NCBI GenBank assembly: GCA_028717865.1
Contig: JAQUMZ010000128.1
Coordinates: 1-7,267, forward strand
DNA length: 7,267 bases
Reading direction: 5' to 3'
DNA from: Elusimicrobiota bacterium
GTDB taxonomy: Bacteria > Elusimicrobiota > Elusimicrobia > UBA1565 > UBA9628
Below the pieces are notes generated by a model. It saw nothing but the letters and a program-made list of their open reading frames with translations. It had not been told where the DNA came from and searched no databases. A program made the position numbers and the translations under genes. Positions 1-4,489 of the stretch are shown here, one piece after another (the stretch's first letter is position 1; every line of letters starts with the position of its first letter).

Positions 1-275
1 ACGATGGTGTCGACCATGTTGTTGTTGACGAGGTCGTAGACGACGCGCTTGAGGCCCGCCGAGAAGAGCGAGCCGGCCAGGCAGAGGATGACGTCGCAGT
101 CCTTGTCGGCGAGCATGCGGTCGTAGATGGCGCTGGCGCGCGCCAAGTCGCGCGCGGAGAACGACATCTTCGCCATGGCGTCAACCAGCGCTCGGGTGTC
201 GTGCTTGGTGATGTCGATGTGCTCGATGGGTTCTTTCAGGAAGTCCGATTTCTTCGGGCGTTGGTTGTCGTTCAT
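1..275 (-). CDS. Deoxyhypusine synthase family protein, N-terminal part (runs off the left edge)
   Basis: Only the first 91 codons are in the window. Family members transfer the aminobutyl group of spermidine in an NAD-dependent reaction, onto eIF5A in eukaryotes and archaea; bacterial homologues often act on another amine or have unknown substrates. Visible in the translation are an N-terminal stretch KSDFLKEPIEHIDITKHD and then CDVILCLAGSLFSAGLKRVV followed by YDLVNNNMVDTIV. These match the start of the Rossmann-like domain, where the family carries the (S/G)xLxSAGL segment and a following NxMVDxIV strand. The start at 275 is supported by GGAG five bases upstream (281-284), the only good Shine-Dalgarno site in the window. 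The gene diverges from the HAD-like gene across about 100 bases. The catalytic lysine and most NAD-binding residues lie outside the window, so true deoxyhypusine synthase and a homospermidine-synthase-like paralogue cannot be separated. The family call is firm; the substrate is unknown. Confidence 0.87.
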   Translation of the reverse strand, partial: MNDNQRPKKSDFLKEPIEHIDITKHDTRALVDAMAKMSFSARDLARASAIYDRMLADKDCDVILCLAGSLFSAGLKRVVYDLVNNNMVDTI

Positions 276-280
276 TGGTT

Positions 281-284
281 CTCC
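281..284 (-). promoter_or_regulatory. Shine-Dalgarno site of the deoxyhypusine-synthase-like gene
   Basis: The minus strand reads GGATGGAGAACCA directly before the ATG at 275. GGAG lies five bases from the start, a normal spacing, and it fixes this start codon. No other start in the window has a comparable site. Confidence 0.7.
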
Positions 285-337
285 ATCCTATCGTCACCGG
301 CATGGCGCGGATCGTCGACGGGCGCTCAAGCGGCCGC

Positions 338-366
338 TCTTTAAAGAATATATTTTATAACATAAT
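338..366. promoter_or_regulatory. AT-rich divergent promoter island
   Basis: Within a very GC-rich window this 29-base stretch is almost all A and T and sits between two divergent genes, where promoters are expected. On the plus strand TATAAC (356-361) or CATAAT (361-366) could serve as a -10 element for the HAD-like gene; either would start transcription only 3-8 bases before the ATG at 376. On the minus strand TATATT (347-352) could serve the deoxyhypusine-synthase-like gene, leaving a leader of roughly 65 bases that includes its GGAG site. No convincing -35 element is seen on either strand. The promoter role is inferred from composition and position. Confidence 0.45.
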
Positions 367-375
367 CCGCGCGCG

Positions 376-1503
376 ATGAGGAAAAGAAATACAAAATATT
401 TTGCCGCACTGGCGGCCGCCGCGATCTGGCTGGGCGCCGCCGCGCCGCGGGCTTGGGCGCGCAAACCGCGCAATCCCCGCTGGGGCAAGCCGGCACGGGC
501 GTCCGAGCGCGCCGCGGCCCCGTCCGGCGCCGCCAAGGCGAAGACGGCGCCGGCTCCGGACCTGGCGCGTCTGGCCGCCGGCCGCTGGCAGCCCGAGGTC
601 AAGGACGCGATCGAGCGGCTCGCGGCGCGGCTGGGCCGTTCCGACGCGCGATACGATTCGCAGCGGCCTCCGATCGCCGTGGTCGCCTTCAACGACGCCG
701 CGCTCGTCAACGACGTCGGCTTCGCCGTGTTCCAGCGCATGGTGGAGAAAGCCGATTTCAAGTTCGACGATCCCTTTTGGCGGGAGGTTCCGCTGGTGTT
801 CGGGCGCCAGCGCCTGCGCGCGGCGTGGGAGATGTTCGCCGGCCTGCCCGTGTCCATCTGGCGCCGGCAGCCGGCCTATTTCCGCTACCGCAAGGGTTTT
901 TTGGCCGCCTATCGCGACATGTGCGCGCGGCTGGGCCGCCGGGAATGCCGGGTTTGGCTGGTCAAGCTGCTGCGGGGCTACACTGAGGAGGAACTGTCGG
1001 CGTACGCCTTGGCGGCTCTCAGCGAGGAATACTCGCGCGCTCCGGCCGAGGAACGCATCGAGGAGGAAGCCGGCGACCCAAATCCCGTAATCGTGCGCCG
1101 CGGCGTCGCGCGCGTGCCGGAGATGGTCGAGCTCTGCCGTTTTTTGCGGCGGGAGGGCTTCGAGCTATGGATCCTGGATCCCACGGCGCAGGCGGAACTG
1201 GAGATCGCCGCTAGAGAATTCGGGATCGATGCCGCCCGGGTCCGCGGCATCCGCTCCAAGTATTCCGGCGACAAGGCGACCGGCGAGATCCTGCCGCCGG
1301 TTCCCTATCGCGGCGGCAAGGCGGAACTGGTCTCGGCCCAGATCGGCCGGCCGCCCGACCTGGTCGTGGGCGCCGGCTTGGATGACCAGGATCTTCTGGC
1401 TCTGCCCGGAGGGCTGCGCGTCCTGCTGGACCGGGGCGACGAGTCCCTGCGCGGGCTGGCCTCCGAGCAAGGCTGGCTGCTCCAGCCCGCCTTCGCGCCG
1501 TAA
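376..1503 (+). CDS. Exported HAD-superfamily phosphatase-like protein with degenerate active site
   Basis: This 375-residue protein begins with a Sec signal peptide: basic residues 2-7, hydrophobic residues 8-23, likely cleavage after AWA at residue 28. An Ala/Pro/Arg-rich linker runs to about residue 60. Residues 98-355 follow the layout of phosphoserine or phosphorylcholine phosphatase-like HAD proteins: a first strand IAVVAFNDAALVNDVG (100-115), a helical cap with LLRGYTEEEL (198-207), then PEMVELCRFLRREGFELWIL, REFGIDAARVRGIR (280-293), a lysine in GGKAE (K315) and GLDDQD (334-339). The catalytic positions are altered. Motif I, usually DxDxT, reads A104-F-N106-D-A108. The motif II Ser/Thr aligns with D268. 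In motif IV the first Asp aligns with L335, and only D339 remains. The ORF is intact, so it is either a non-catalytic relative that binds a ligand or an enzyme using other residues. There is no Shine-Dalgarno site; the start was chosen because it gives the signal peptide and follows the promoter island. Confidence 0.78.
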   Translation: MRKRNTKYFAALAAAAIWLGAAAPRAWARKPRNPRWGKPARASERAAAPSGAAKAKTAPAPDLARLAAGRWQPEVKDAIERLAARLGRSDARYDSQRPPIAVVAFNDAALVNDVGFAVFQRMVEKADFKFDDPFWREVPLVFGRQRLRAAWEMFAGLPVSIWRRQPAYFRYRKGFLAAYRDMCARLGRRECRVWLVKLLRGYTEEELSAYALAALSEEYSRAPAEERIEEEAGDPNPVIVRRGVARVPEMVELCRFLRREGFELWILDPTAQAELEIAAREFGIDAARVRGIRSKYSGDKATGEILPPVPYRGGKAELVSAQIGRPPDLVVGAGLDDQDLLALPGGLRVLLDRGDESLRGLASEQGWLLQPAFAP

Positions 1504-1517
1504 TCCAAGCGCGGCGC

Positions 1518-1644
1518 GCCGTCAGGATTCGCGATGCTGGGCAGAATGGAACTGCCCACATTCCGTAACCAGGCGCGGCGCGCCGTCCAGCGCCGCGCAA
1601 CCGCCGCGCCCATATGAGGGGCGCGGCGGTTCCGTCGGGGTGGC
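1518..1644 (+). repeat. Structured direct repeat, unit 1
   Basis: This unit matches 1736-1855 in ordered blocks: 1518-1537 with 1736-1755 (one mismatch in 20), GCAGAATGGAAC at 1541-1552 with 1771-1782 (one mismatch), 1575-1603 with 1785-1813 (one mismatch in 29), and 1630-1644 with 1840-1855 (two mismatches and one inserted base). Unit 1 carries about 20 extra bases between the second and third blocks. The distal half holds two abutting hairpins. Copies elsewhere in the genome cannot be seen from this window. Confidence 0.75.
1573..1631 (+). other. Tandem abutting hairpins in unit 1
   Basis: The first hairpin pairs GCGCGGCG (1573-1580) with CGCCGCGC (1591-1598) around a 10-base loop. The second starts at the very next base: AACCGCCGCGCCC (1599-1611) pairs with 1619-1631 around the 7-base loop ATATGAG, a perfect 13-bp stem. 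The two stems could stack end to end. No T-run follows, so this is not an ordinary intrinsic terminator. Confidence 0.7.
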
Positions 1645-1717
1645 TCGCGTCGTTCGGCTGACAAGCGAGGGAACTCTCCACGTGGAGAGCGCTACGGATT
1701 TCGTCCCCCGACGGAAC
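1629..1717 (+). other. 12-bp inverted repeat enclosing a palindromic segment
   Basis: GTTCCGTCGGGG (1629-1640) is the exact reverse complement of CCCCGACGGAAC (1706-1717). The enclosed 65 bases hold a weak 5-bp stem and the 16-base palindrome at 1674-1689, so the segment can fold as a three-way junction. Its left arm shares three bases with the unit 1 hairpin, so the two folds compete slightly. Confidence 0.55.
1674..1689. repeat. Perfect 16-base palindrome
   Basis: CTCTCCACGTGGAGAG reads the same on both strands and has a CACGTG core. In RNA it would be a 6-bp stem with an ACGT loop; in DNA it has the form of a dimeric protein binding site. No regulator that would bind it is encoded in the window. 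Confidence 0.5.
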
Positions 1718-1735
1718 AGCCGGCCCCCGCGGGGG

Positions 1736-1855
1736 GCCGTCTGGATTCGCGATGCTTCGCATCGCGAATGGCAGAACGGAACCCGCGGCGCGTCGTCCAG
1801 CGCCGCGCAACCGGAGCCCCCACATCAGGGGGGCTCCGGTTGCGTTGGGGGTGGC
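1736..1855 (+). repeat. Structured direct repeat, unit 2
   Basis: This is the second copy of the unit at 1518-1644, in the same orientation, beginning 218 bases later. Its proximal part folds as an 11-bp perfect hairpin, ATTCGCGATGC-TTC-GCATCGCGAAT (1745-1769), whereas unit 1 has diverged after the same ATTCGCGATGC arm and forms a different stem (TGGGCAG/CTGCCCA). The distal hairpin pair is kept. Confidence 0.75.
1784..1844 (+). other. Tandem abutting hairpins in unit 2
   Basis: The first hairpin pairs CGCGGCG (1784-1790) with CGCCGCG (1801-1807) around a 10-base loop that differs from unit 1 at one base. The second pairs AACCGGAGCCCCC (1809-1821) with 1829-1841 around the 7-base loop ACATCAG and can extend to 16 bp (1806-1821 with 1829-1844), competing with the end of the first hairpin. 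Against unit 1 the 13-bp stem differs at three base pairs, and both arms have changed so that pairing is kept. Confidence 0.7.
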
Positions 1856-1883
1856 CAGTTGACGCGCGCGGCCGGCCTTTTTT
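1850..1883 (+). terminator. Possible intrinsic terminator before the small gene
   Basis: GGCC (1853-1856) can pair with GGCC (1870-1873) around a 13-base loop, extended past an internal loop by GG (1850-1851) with CC (1876-1877), and six T residues follow (1878-1883). The stem is short and imperfect. It would end readthrough from the HAD-like gene and the repeat locus. The T-run could instead be only promoter spacer. Confidence 0.3.
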
Positions 1884-1890
1884 GTATGAT
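1859..1890 (+). promoter_or_regulatory. Possible sigma-70-type promoter of the small gene
   Basis: TTGACG (1859-1864) resembles a -35 box, and TATGAT (1885-1890) differs from the -10 consensus at one base. The spacer is 20 bases, longer than the usual 16-18. The predicted start of transcription, about 1897, falls one base before the ATG at 1898, which would make the mRNA essentially leaderless. Confidence 0.4.
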
Positions 1891-1897
1891 GAACGGC

Positions 1898-2197
1898 ATG
1901 CCCAAGGCGAAGAGCGAGGAGATCGGCGATCTTTTCGTGACCGAGACCACCCTGACCGTCAAGCTCCTGCCGTCGAAAAAATCCGCGAGCCGGCCCATCC
2001 GCTGGTTCTCCGGCGGGTGCGTGAGCGACCTGCGCCTGGCCGCCAAGGATATATCACGCCTGGTGGGGCGGGCCCGGGGCCGCGGCTGCGTGGTGCGCGG
2101 CCTCACCCTGGCGACCGACCGCGGCGCGGGCTGCGACGTCGAGGCCACCCTGCTGCCCCGCGCGATCGAGAAAGCGGGATTCCGGGTGCTCGCCTAG
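1898..2197 (+). CDS. Small hypothetical protein (99 residues), not recognised
   Basis: I do not recognise this protein. Third codon positions are overwhelmingly G or C, as in the neighbouring genes, which supports real coding. The product is basic and soluble-looking, with no signal peptide or membrane segment. It has a probable strand ETTLTVKLLP near the N-terminus, WFSGGCVSDLRLAAKDISRLVGRARGRG in the middle (a probable helix then a basic turn) and a C-terminal helix-strand ending FRVLA; two cysteines are in the central and C-terminal parts. ATG codons at 1886 and 1889 are in frame, but both lie inside the apparent -10 box, so 1898 was chosen. None of the three has a Shine-Dalgarno site. The gene converges on tatD with 13 bases between stops. 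A small alpha/beta domain is plausible; no function can be assigned. Confidence 0.6.
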   Translation: MPKAKSEEIGDLFVTETTLTVKLLPSKKSASRPIRWFSGGCVSDLRLAAKDISRLVGRARGRGCVVRGLTLATDRGAGCDVEATLLPRAIEKAGFRVLA

Positions 2198-2215
2198 GCG
2201 CCCCGAAGGCCTAGG
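2193..2215. other. Stem-loop holding both convergent stop codons
   Basis: CCTAGGC (2193-2199) pairs with GCCTAGG (2209-2215) around a 9-base loop. The TAG of the small plus-strand gene (2195-2197) is in the left arm and the TAG of tatD (2211-2213 on the minus strand) is in the right arm. No T-run follows on either side, so it is at best a weak transcript end or mRNA 3'-end protector. Confidence 0.4.
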
Positions 2216-3005
2216 ACAACCCGAACAGCTCGAGACCGTTGCGCGTCGTTATGTCGGCCGTCTCTTCTACGGTCATGGCCCAGGTCGACGCCAGTGACGC
2301 GGCGATCTCGGGCAGGTTGGCGGGCTCATTGCGCCGCCCCCGGCACGACTGGGGCGGCAGGTAGGGACTGTCGGTCTCGAGCACGGCGGCCCGCGGGCCC
2401 GCGCGGCGGAAAGCCTCGCGCAGGGCGTCGTTGCGGGGGTAGGTCAGGGGGCCGTCGGCGCCCAAGGCGAAGCCGAGCCCGGCGAAGAATACGGCGTCAT
2501 CGGGCGTTCCGGAGAAGCAATGCACGACGCCCCAGAAGCGCCGGCCGGAGGGGGGGGCGCCGAAAGCCTCCGCGACGAGCCGGCGCAGGTCCGGGTAGGC
2601 GTCTCGGCAGTGGATGACGGCGGGCTTGTTCCATTGCCGGCAAGCGCCCAGCAGGCGGCGCAAGGCGTCTATTTGCACCGCGCGGGGGACCGCGCTGCGG
2701 GCGTAGTCGAGTCCGATCTCTCCGATGGCGGCCACCTCGGGCAGGGCGGCGTGGCGCCGCAGGCGCGGCAGCAGCGTTTCGTCGCAGAGCCCGGCGTGGC
2801 AGGGATGCAGACCGAGGGCCGCGCGCACCGCGGCCGGACGGGACCGCGCCAAGGCCAGCGCCCGGGGCCAATCCTGGGGCGAGTCCGCGACCTCGATGAC
2901 GCGCGTCACGCCGGCTTGCGCGCAGCGTTCGAGGACCGCGCCGCGATCGGCGTCGAAGCGCGGGTCGGTCAGATGCGCGTGGGTGTCGAAGAACGGGGCG
3001 TGCAT
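2211..3005 (-). CDS. tatD: TatD family metal-dependent deoxyribonuclease
   Basis: TatD proteins are cytoplasmic TIM-barrel metal-dependent hydrolases with 3'-5' DNase activity, linked to DNA repair and fragment degradation. The 264-residue length is normal. The metal-site motifs appear in order and intact: DTHAHL with H9 and H11, GLHP (65-68), GEIGLDY with E96, IHCRD with H132, VHCFSG with H162, and ETDSPYLPP with D212, followed by the family's RGRRNEPAN (222-230) and a C-terminal NGLELFGL. It is the last gene of the minus-strand block. Its start is only four bases past the stop of the membrane-protein gene and has no Shine-Dalgarno site, which suggests translational coupling. The fold and hydrolase class are clear; which of the several TatD paralogues (TatD, YcfH, YjjV types) it is cannot be decided here. 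Confidence 0.93.
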   Translation of the reverse strand: MHAPFFDTHAHLTDPRFDADRGAVLERCAQAGVTRVIEVADSPQDWPRALALARSRPAAVRAALGLHPCHAGLCDETLLPRLRRHAALPEVAAIGEIGLDYARSAVPRAVQIDALRRLLGACRQWNKPAVIHCRDAYPDLRRLVAEAFGAPPSGRRFWGVVHCFSGTPDDAVFFAGLGFALGADGPLTYPRNDALREAFRRAGPRAAVLETDSPYLPPQSCRGRRNEPANLPEIAASLASTWAMTVEETADITTRNGLELFGLS

Positions 3006-3009
3006 GAGA

Positions 3010-3768
3010 CTACAGGATTTCGCTGTGGGGGTCGCGCAGGCTGTTGAGGATGCCGCGGTAGAGCTCGTCGTCCTGGCCCGCGAAGAAATGGTACAGGACC
3101 GTTTCGCCCGGAATGAAGGCTTCCACGGAGGGCGCGGGGAGCTCCACGAGCACCTGGATGCCCCGCAGCGAGGAGACTTGGATGTTTTTTACGGAGAACT
3201 TGTCCCCGGCGGCCGTGTGCCGGGCGACGACCAGCTTGGAAATGCGCTCGAGCCCGGTGAGGCTCCCGGCGAACGGGTTGGGCTCAACCCGCAGGCGCAC
3301 TATCCCCATCTGGCCGAAAAGGCCGTCGTGCAGGAAATTGGTCGGATCCGTCCTCTGCTTGCAGAAATAGACGACCTCCGCCCGATTCTGCGGTCCTTCC
3401 AGCGAGGCGACGGCCTCGTAGCCCTTCGGCATGCCGATCACGTAGCCGCTCTGTCCCACGTAGGCCGCTTCGCCGGTGGCGGAGACCACGGTGCCGGACG
3501 ACGAGGCGCCGGGCGGCGCCGGCGGACGCAGGCTGAGGGCGGCGACGATCATGGCCGCGGCGAGCAGTCCGAGCAGCAGGACGGCCAGGCGGGCCCGGCT
3601 TGGGTGCGCGCGCGGGCCGCGGGCGGACGCCGCGCGCGTCGCCGCCTTGAAGGAATCCTCGAAATCGGCCGCGCCGACGCCCTCGGACGTCAATTGGCGG
3701 CGCAGATCGTCGATGGGGTATTTGCCGAGGTTGGCCTGCAGGTAGGCGACGATATCCGGCTTGATCAT
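3010..3768 (-). CDS. Single-pass membrane protein with N-terminal helical module, unknown function
   Basis: This 252-residue protein is not recognised as a named family. Residues 5-43 form a small helical module, DIVAYLQANLGKYPIDDLRRQL then TSEGVGAADFEDSFKAA, like the short UBA-like modules seen at the N-terminus of other bacterial membrane proteins. A basic, Ala-rich linker (44-60) leads to one hydrophobic segment (about 61-80). The remaining 170 residues form a soluble domain rich in predicted strands. The basic residues before the segment predict an N-terminus in the cytoplasm and the larger domain outside. No catalytic motif is evident. The gene lies between an exonuclease gene (38 bases upstream) and tatD (four bases downstream) and is probably co-transcribed with both. 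The ATG at 3768 has no Shine-Dalgarno site but begins the conserved-looking helical module. A role in envelope sensing or scaffolding is possible but unsupported. Confidence 0.72.
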   Translation of the reverse strand: MIKPDIVAYLQANLGKYPIDDLRRQLTSEGVGAADFEDSFKAATRAASARGPRAHPSRARLAVLLLGLLAAAMIVAALSLRPPAPPGASSSGTVVSATGEAAYVGQSGYVIGMPKGYEAVASLEGPQNRAEVVYFCKQRTDPTNFLHDGLFGQMGIVRLRVEPNPFAGSLTGLERISKLVVARHTAAGDKFSVKNIQVSSLRGIQVLVELPAPSVEAFIPGETVLYHFFAGQDDELYRGILNSLRDPHSEIL

Positions 3769-3797
3769 GGCTGGCGGTTCGATTCTACAAAATGGGG

Positions 3798-3820
3798 AAG
3801 AGCCGCTCAGGCGGCTTTTT
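3798..3820 (+). terminator. Intrinsic terminator hairpin at the 3' end of the exonuclease gene, best on the plus strand
   Basis: AGCCGC (3801-3806) pairs with GCGGCT (3811-3816) around TCAG, followed by TTTTT (3816-3820); A-A-G before the stem can pair with part of the T-run. On the plus strand this is a good intrinsic terminator, yet all nearby genes are on the minus strand. On the minus strand the same stem spans the exonuclease stop (TGA in the loop) and is followed by a poor U-tract (CTTCCCCATTTT). It may limit antisense transcription or act weakly in both directions. Confidence 0.5.
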
Positions 3821-4457
3821 CGACCCGGAAATAAGGGCGCGGCTTGCCGGGCGGGCCGGGCGCGAAAAAGCCGTTCTCCAGGTCGGCGCAGACGCGCTGG
3901 AGTATCCGCGCCTCGGTCGTCGCGTCGGTGAGGGCGCGGTGATAGCGGCCCTCGGGCCGGATGCCCATCGCGGCGGCGACGGCGTCGACGCCCAGCTTGT
4001 CGGTCCGCCGGCCGCTCAGGGCCGCCCACAGCAGGGCCAGGGTCTTGACGTCCACGCTGGTCCCGGGGAAGGGGAAGGGCCGGCCATAGCGGGCGTAGAC
4101 CCGGCGCAGCAGCGGGATGTCGAAATAGGTTCCCCAGGCGGCCAGGCGCGCGCGCTTGACGTTGCCGCAGCGCAGCGCGACCCAAGCCTCGAATTCGGGC
4201 GCGACGTCTTTCCAAAGCGGCTGATCCGCGCACATCTCCGGGGTGATCGAGGTGATCTCGGTGATGAAGGGCGTGATCGGCTCCTCCGGTCGGACCAGCC
4301 GCTGGAAGGTGTCGACCAACTTGAGCTCCCGGTCCAGGAGAGCCGCGCCGATCTCTATGATGTAGTTGTTGGTCTGGACCGCGGGCCTCTCGGCGGCGGT
4401 CGATTGGTTGGAGGTGGCCTCCAGGTCCAGCACGAGCAGGTCGTGATTTAATCTCAT
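3807..4457 (-). CDS. DnaQ-like DEDDh 3'-5' exonuclease (ERI1/KapD-type)
   Basis: This 216-residue protein has all acidic motifs of the DEDD exonuclease superfamily: LDLEATS with D11 and E13 (Exo I), WGTYFDIPLL with D113 (Exo II), and YHRALTDATTEA with H173 and D178 (Exo III, DEDDh type). The stretch IIEIGAALLD, then RLVRPEEPI, then FITEITSITPEMCADQP resembles the ERI1/KapD branch, whose members trim RNA 3' ends, more than the DNA polymerase III epsilon proofreading subunit. The substrate could be structured RNA or single-stranded DNA; the sequence does not decide. It is a stand-alone cytoplasmic enzyme with a short Pro-rich C-terminal tail. The gene begins 18 bases after the mature tRNA 3' end and probably depends partly on readthrough of the terminator there. 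No Shine-Dalgarno site is present at normal spacing; AGGA occurs 15 bases upstream, inside the terminator stem. Confidence 0.9.
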   Translation of the reverse strand: MRLNHDLLVLDLEATSNQSTAAERPAVQTNNYIIEIGAALLDRELKLVDTFQRLVRPEEPITPFITEITSITPEMCADQPLWKDVAPEFEAWVALRCGNVKRARLAAWGTYFDIPLLRRVYARYGRPFPFPGTSVDVKTLALLWAALSGRRTDKLGVDAVAAAMGIRPEGRYHRALTDATTEARILQRVCADLENGFFAPGPPGKPRPYFRVEKAA

Positions 4458-4466
4458 CGCCGGGGC

Positions 4467-4489
4467 AAAAAATCCTGCCCCCGGCAGGA
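4467..4489 (-). terminator. Intrinsic terminator overlapping the tRNA 3' end
   Basis: On the minus strand TCCTGCC (4489-4483) pairs perfectly with GGCAGGA (4479-4473) around a GGG loop and is followed by six T residues (4472-4467). The left arm is the 3' strand of the T-stem plus the first acceptor base of the tRNA, and the right arm contains the last acceptor bases and the discriminator. The terminator and mature tRNA folds cannot form together. Confidence 0.65.

Larger units (their letters stand above)
1504..1897 (+). other. Gene-free structured intergenic region (inverted and direct repeats)
   Basis: No protein gene is supported here. One plus frame is open throughout, but its translation is low-complexity and mirrors the repeats. 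Reading left to right: a stem-loop at 1538-1558 (7-bp stem, 7-base loop); abutting hairpins at 1573-1598 and 1599-1631; a central part closed by a 12-bp inverted repeat (1629-1640 with 1706-1717) and holding a weak stem (CTCGC 1644-1648 with GCGAG 1665-1669) and a 16-base palindrome; hairpins at 1721-1739 (8-bp stem, 3-base loop) and 1745-1769 (11-bp stem, TTC loop); and a second pair of abutting hairpins at 1784-1844. The octamer GGCGCGCC occurs at 1513-1520 and 1577-1584. The far end holds a possible terminator and promoter for the next gene. This could be a mosaic REP/BIME-like element or a structured RNA; no known family was recognised. Confidence 0.7.

Noticed and set aside
294..857. Minus-strand open frame opposite the HAD-like gene
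   Set aside because: It is antisense to a gene with a signal peptide and clear fold motifs, and its translation is Arg/Ala/Ser-rich without recognisable motifs.
1599..1631. Intrinsic terminator of the HAD-like gene
   Set aside because: The stem is strong but the following bases are CCGTCGGGG with no T-run; the same holds for the second copy at 1806-1844.
1504..1856. CRISPR array or insertion sequence
   Set aside because: There are only two imperfect repeats, 218 bases apart in start position and without regular spacers; there is no transposase gene and no terminal inverted repeats with target duplication.
1229..2197. Long open plus-strand frame linking the end of the HAD-like gene, the repeat locus and the small gene
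   Set aside because: Its first part is out of frame with the well-supported HAD-like gene, and the middle is low-complexity Arg/Pro/Ser/Gly sequence that mirrors the repeats. Only the part from 1898 looks like a protein.
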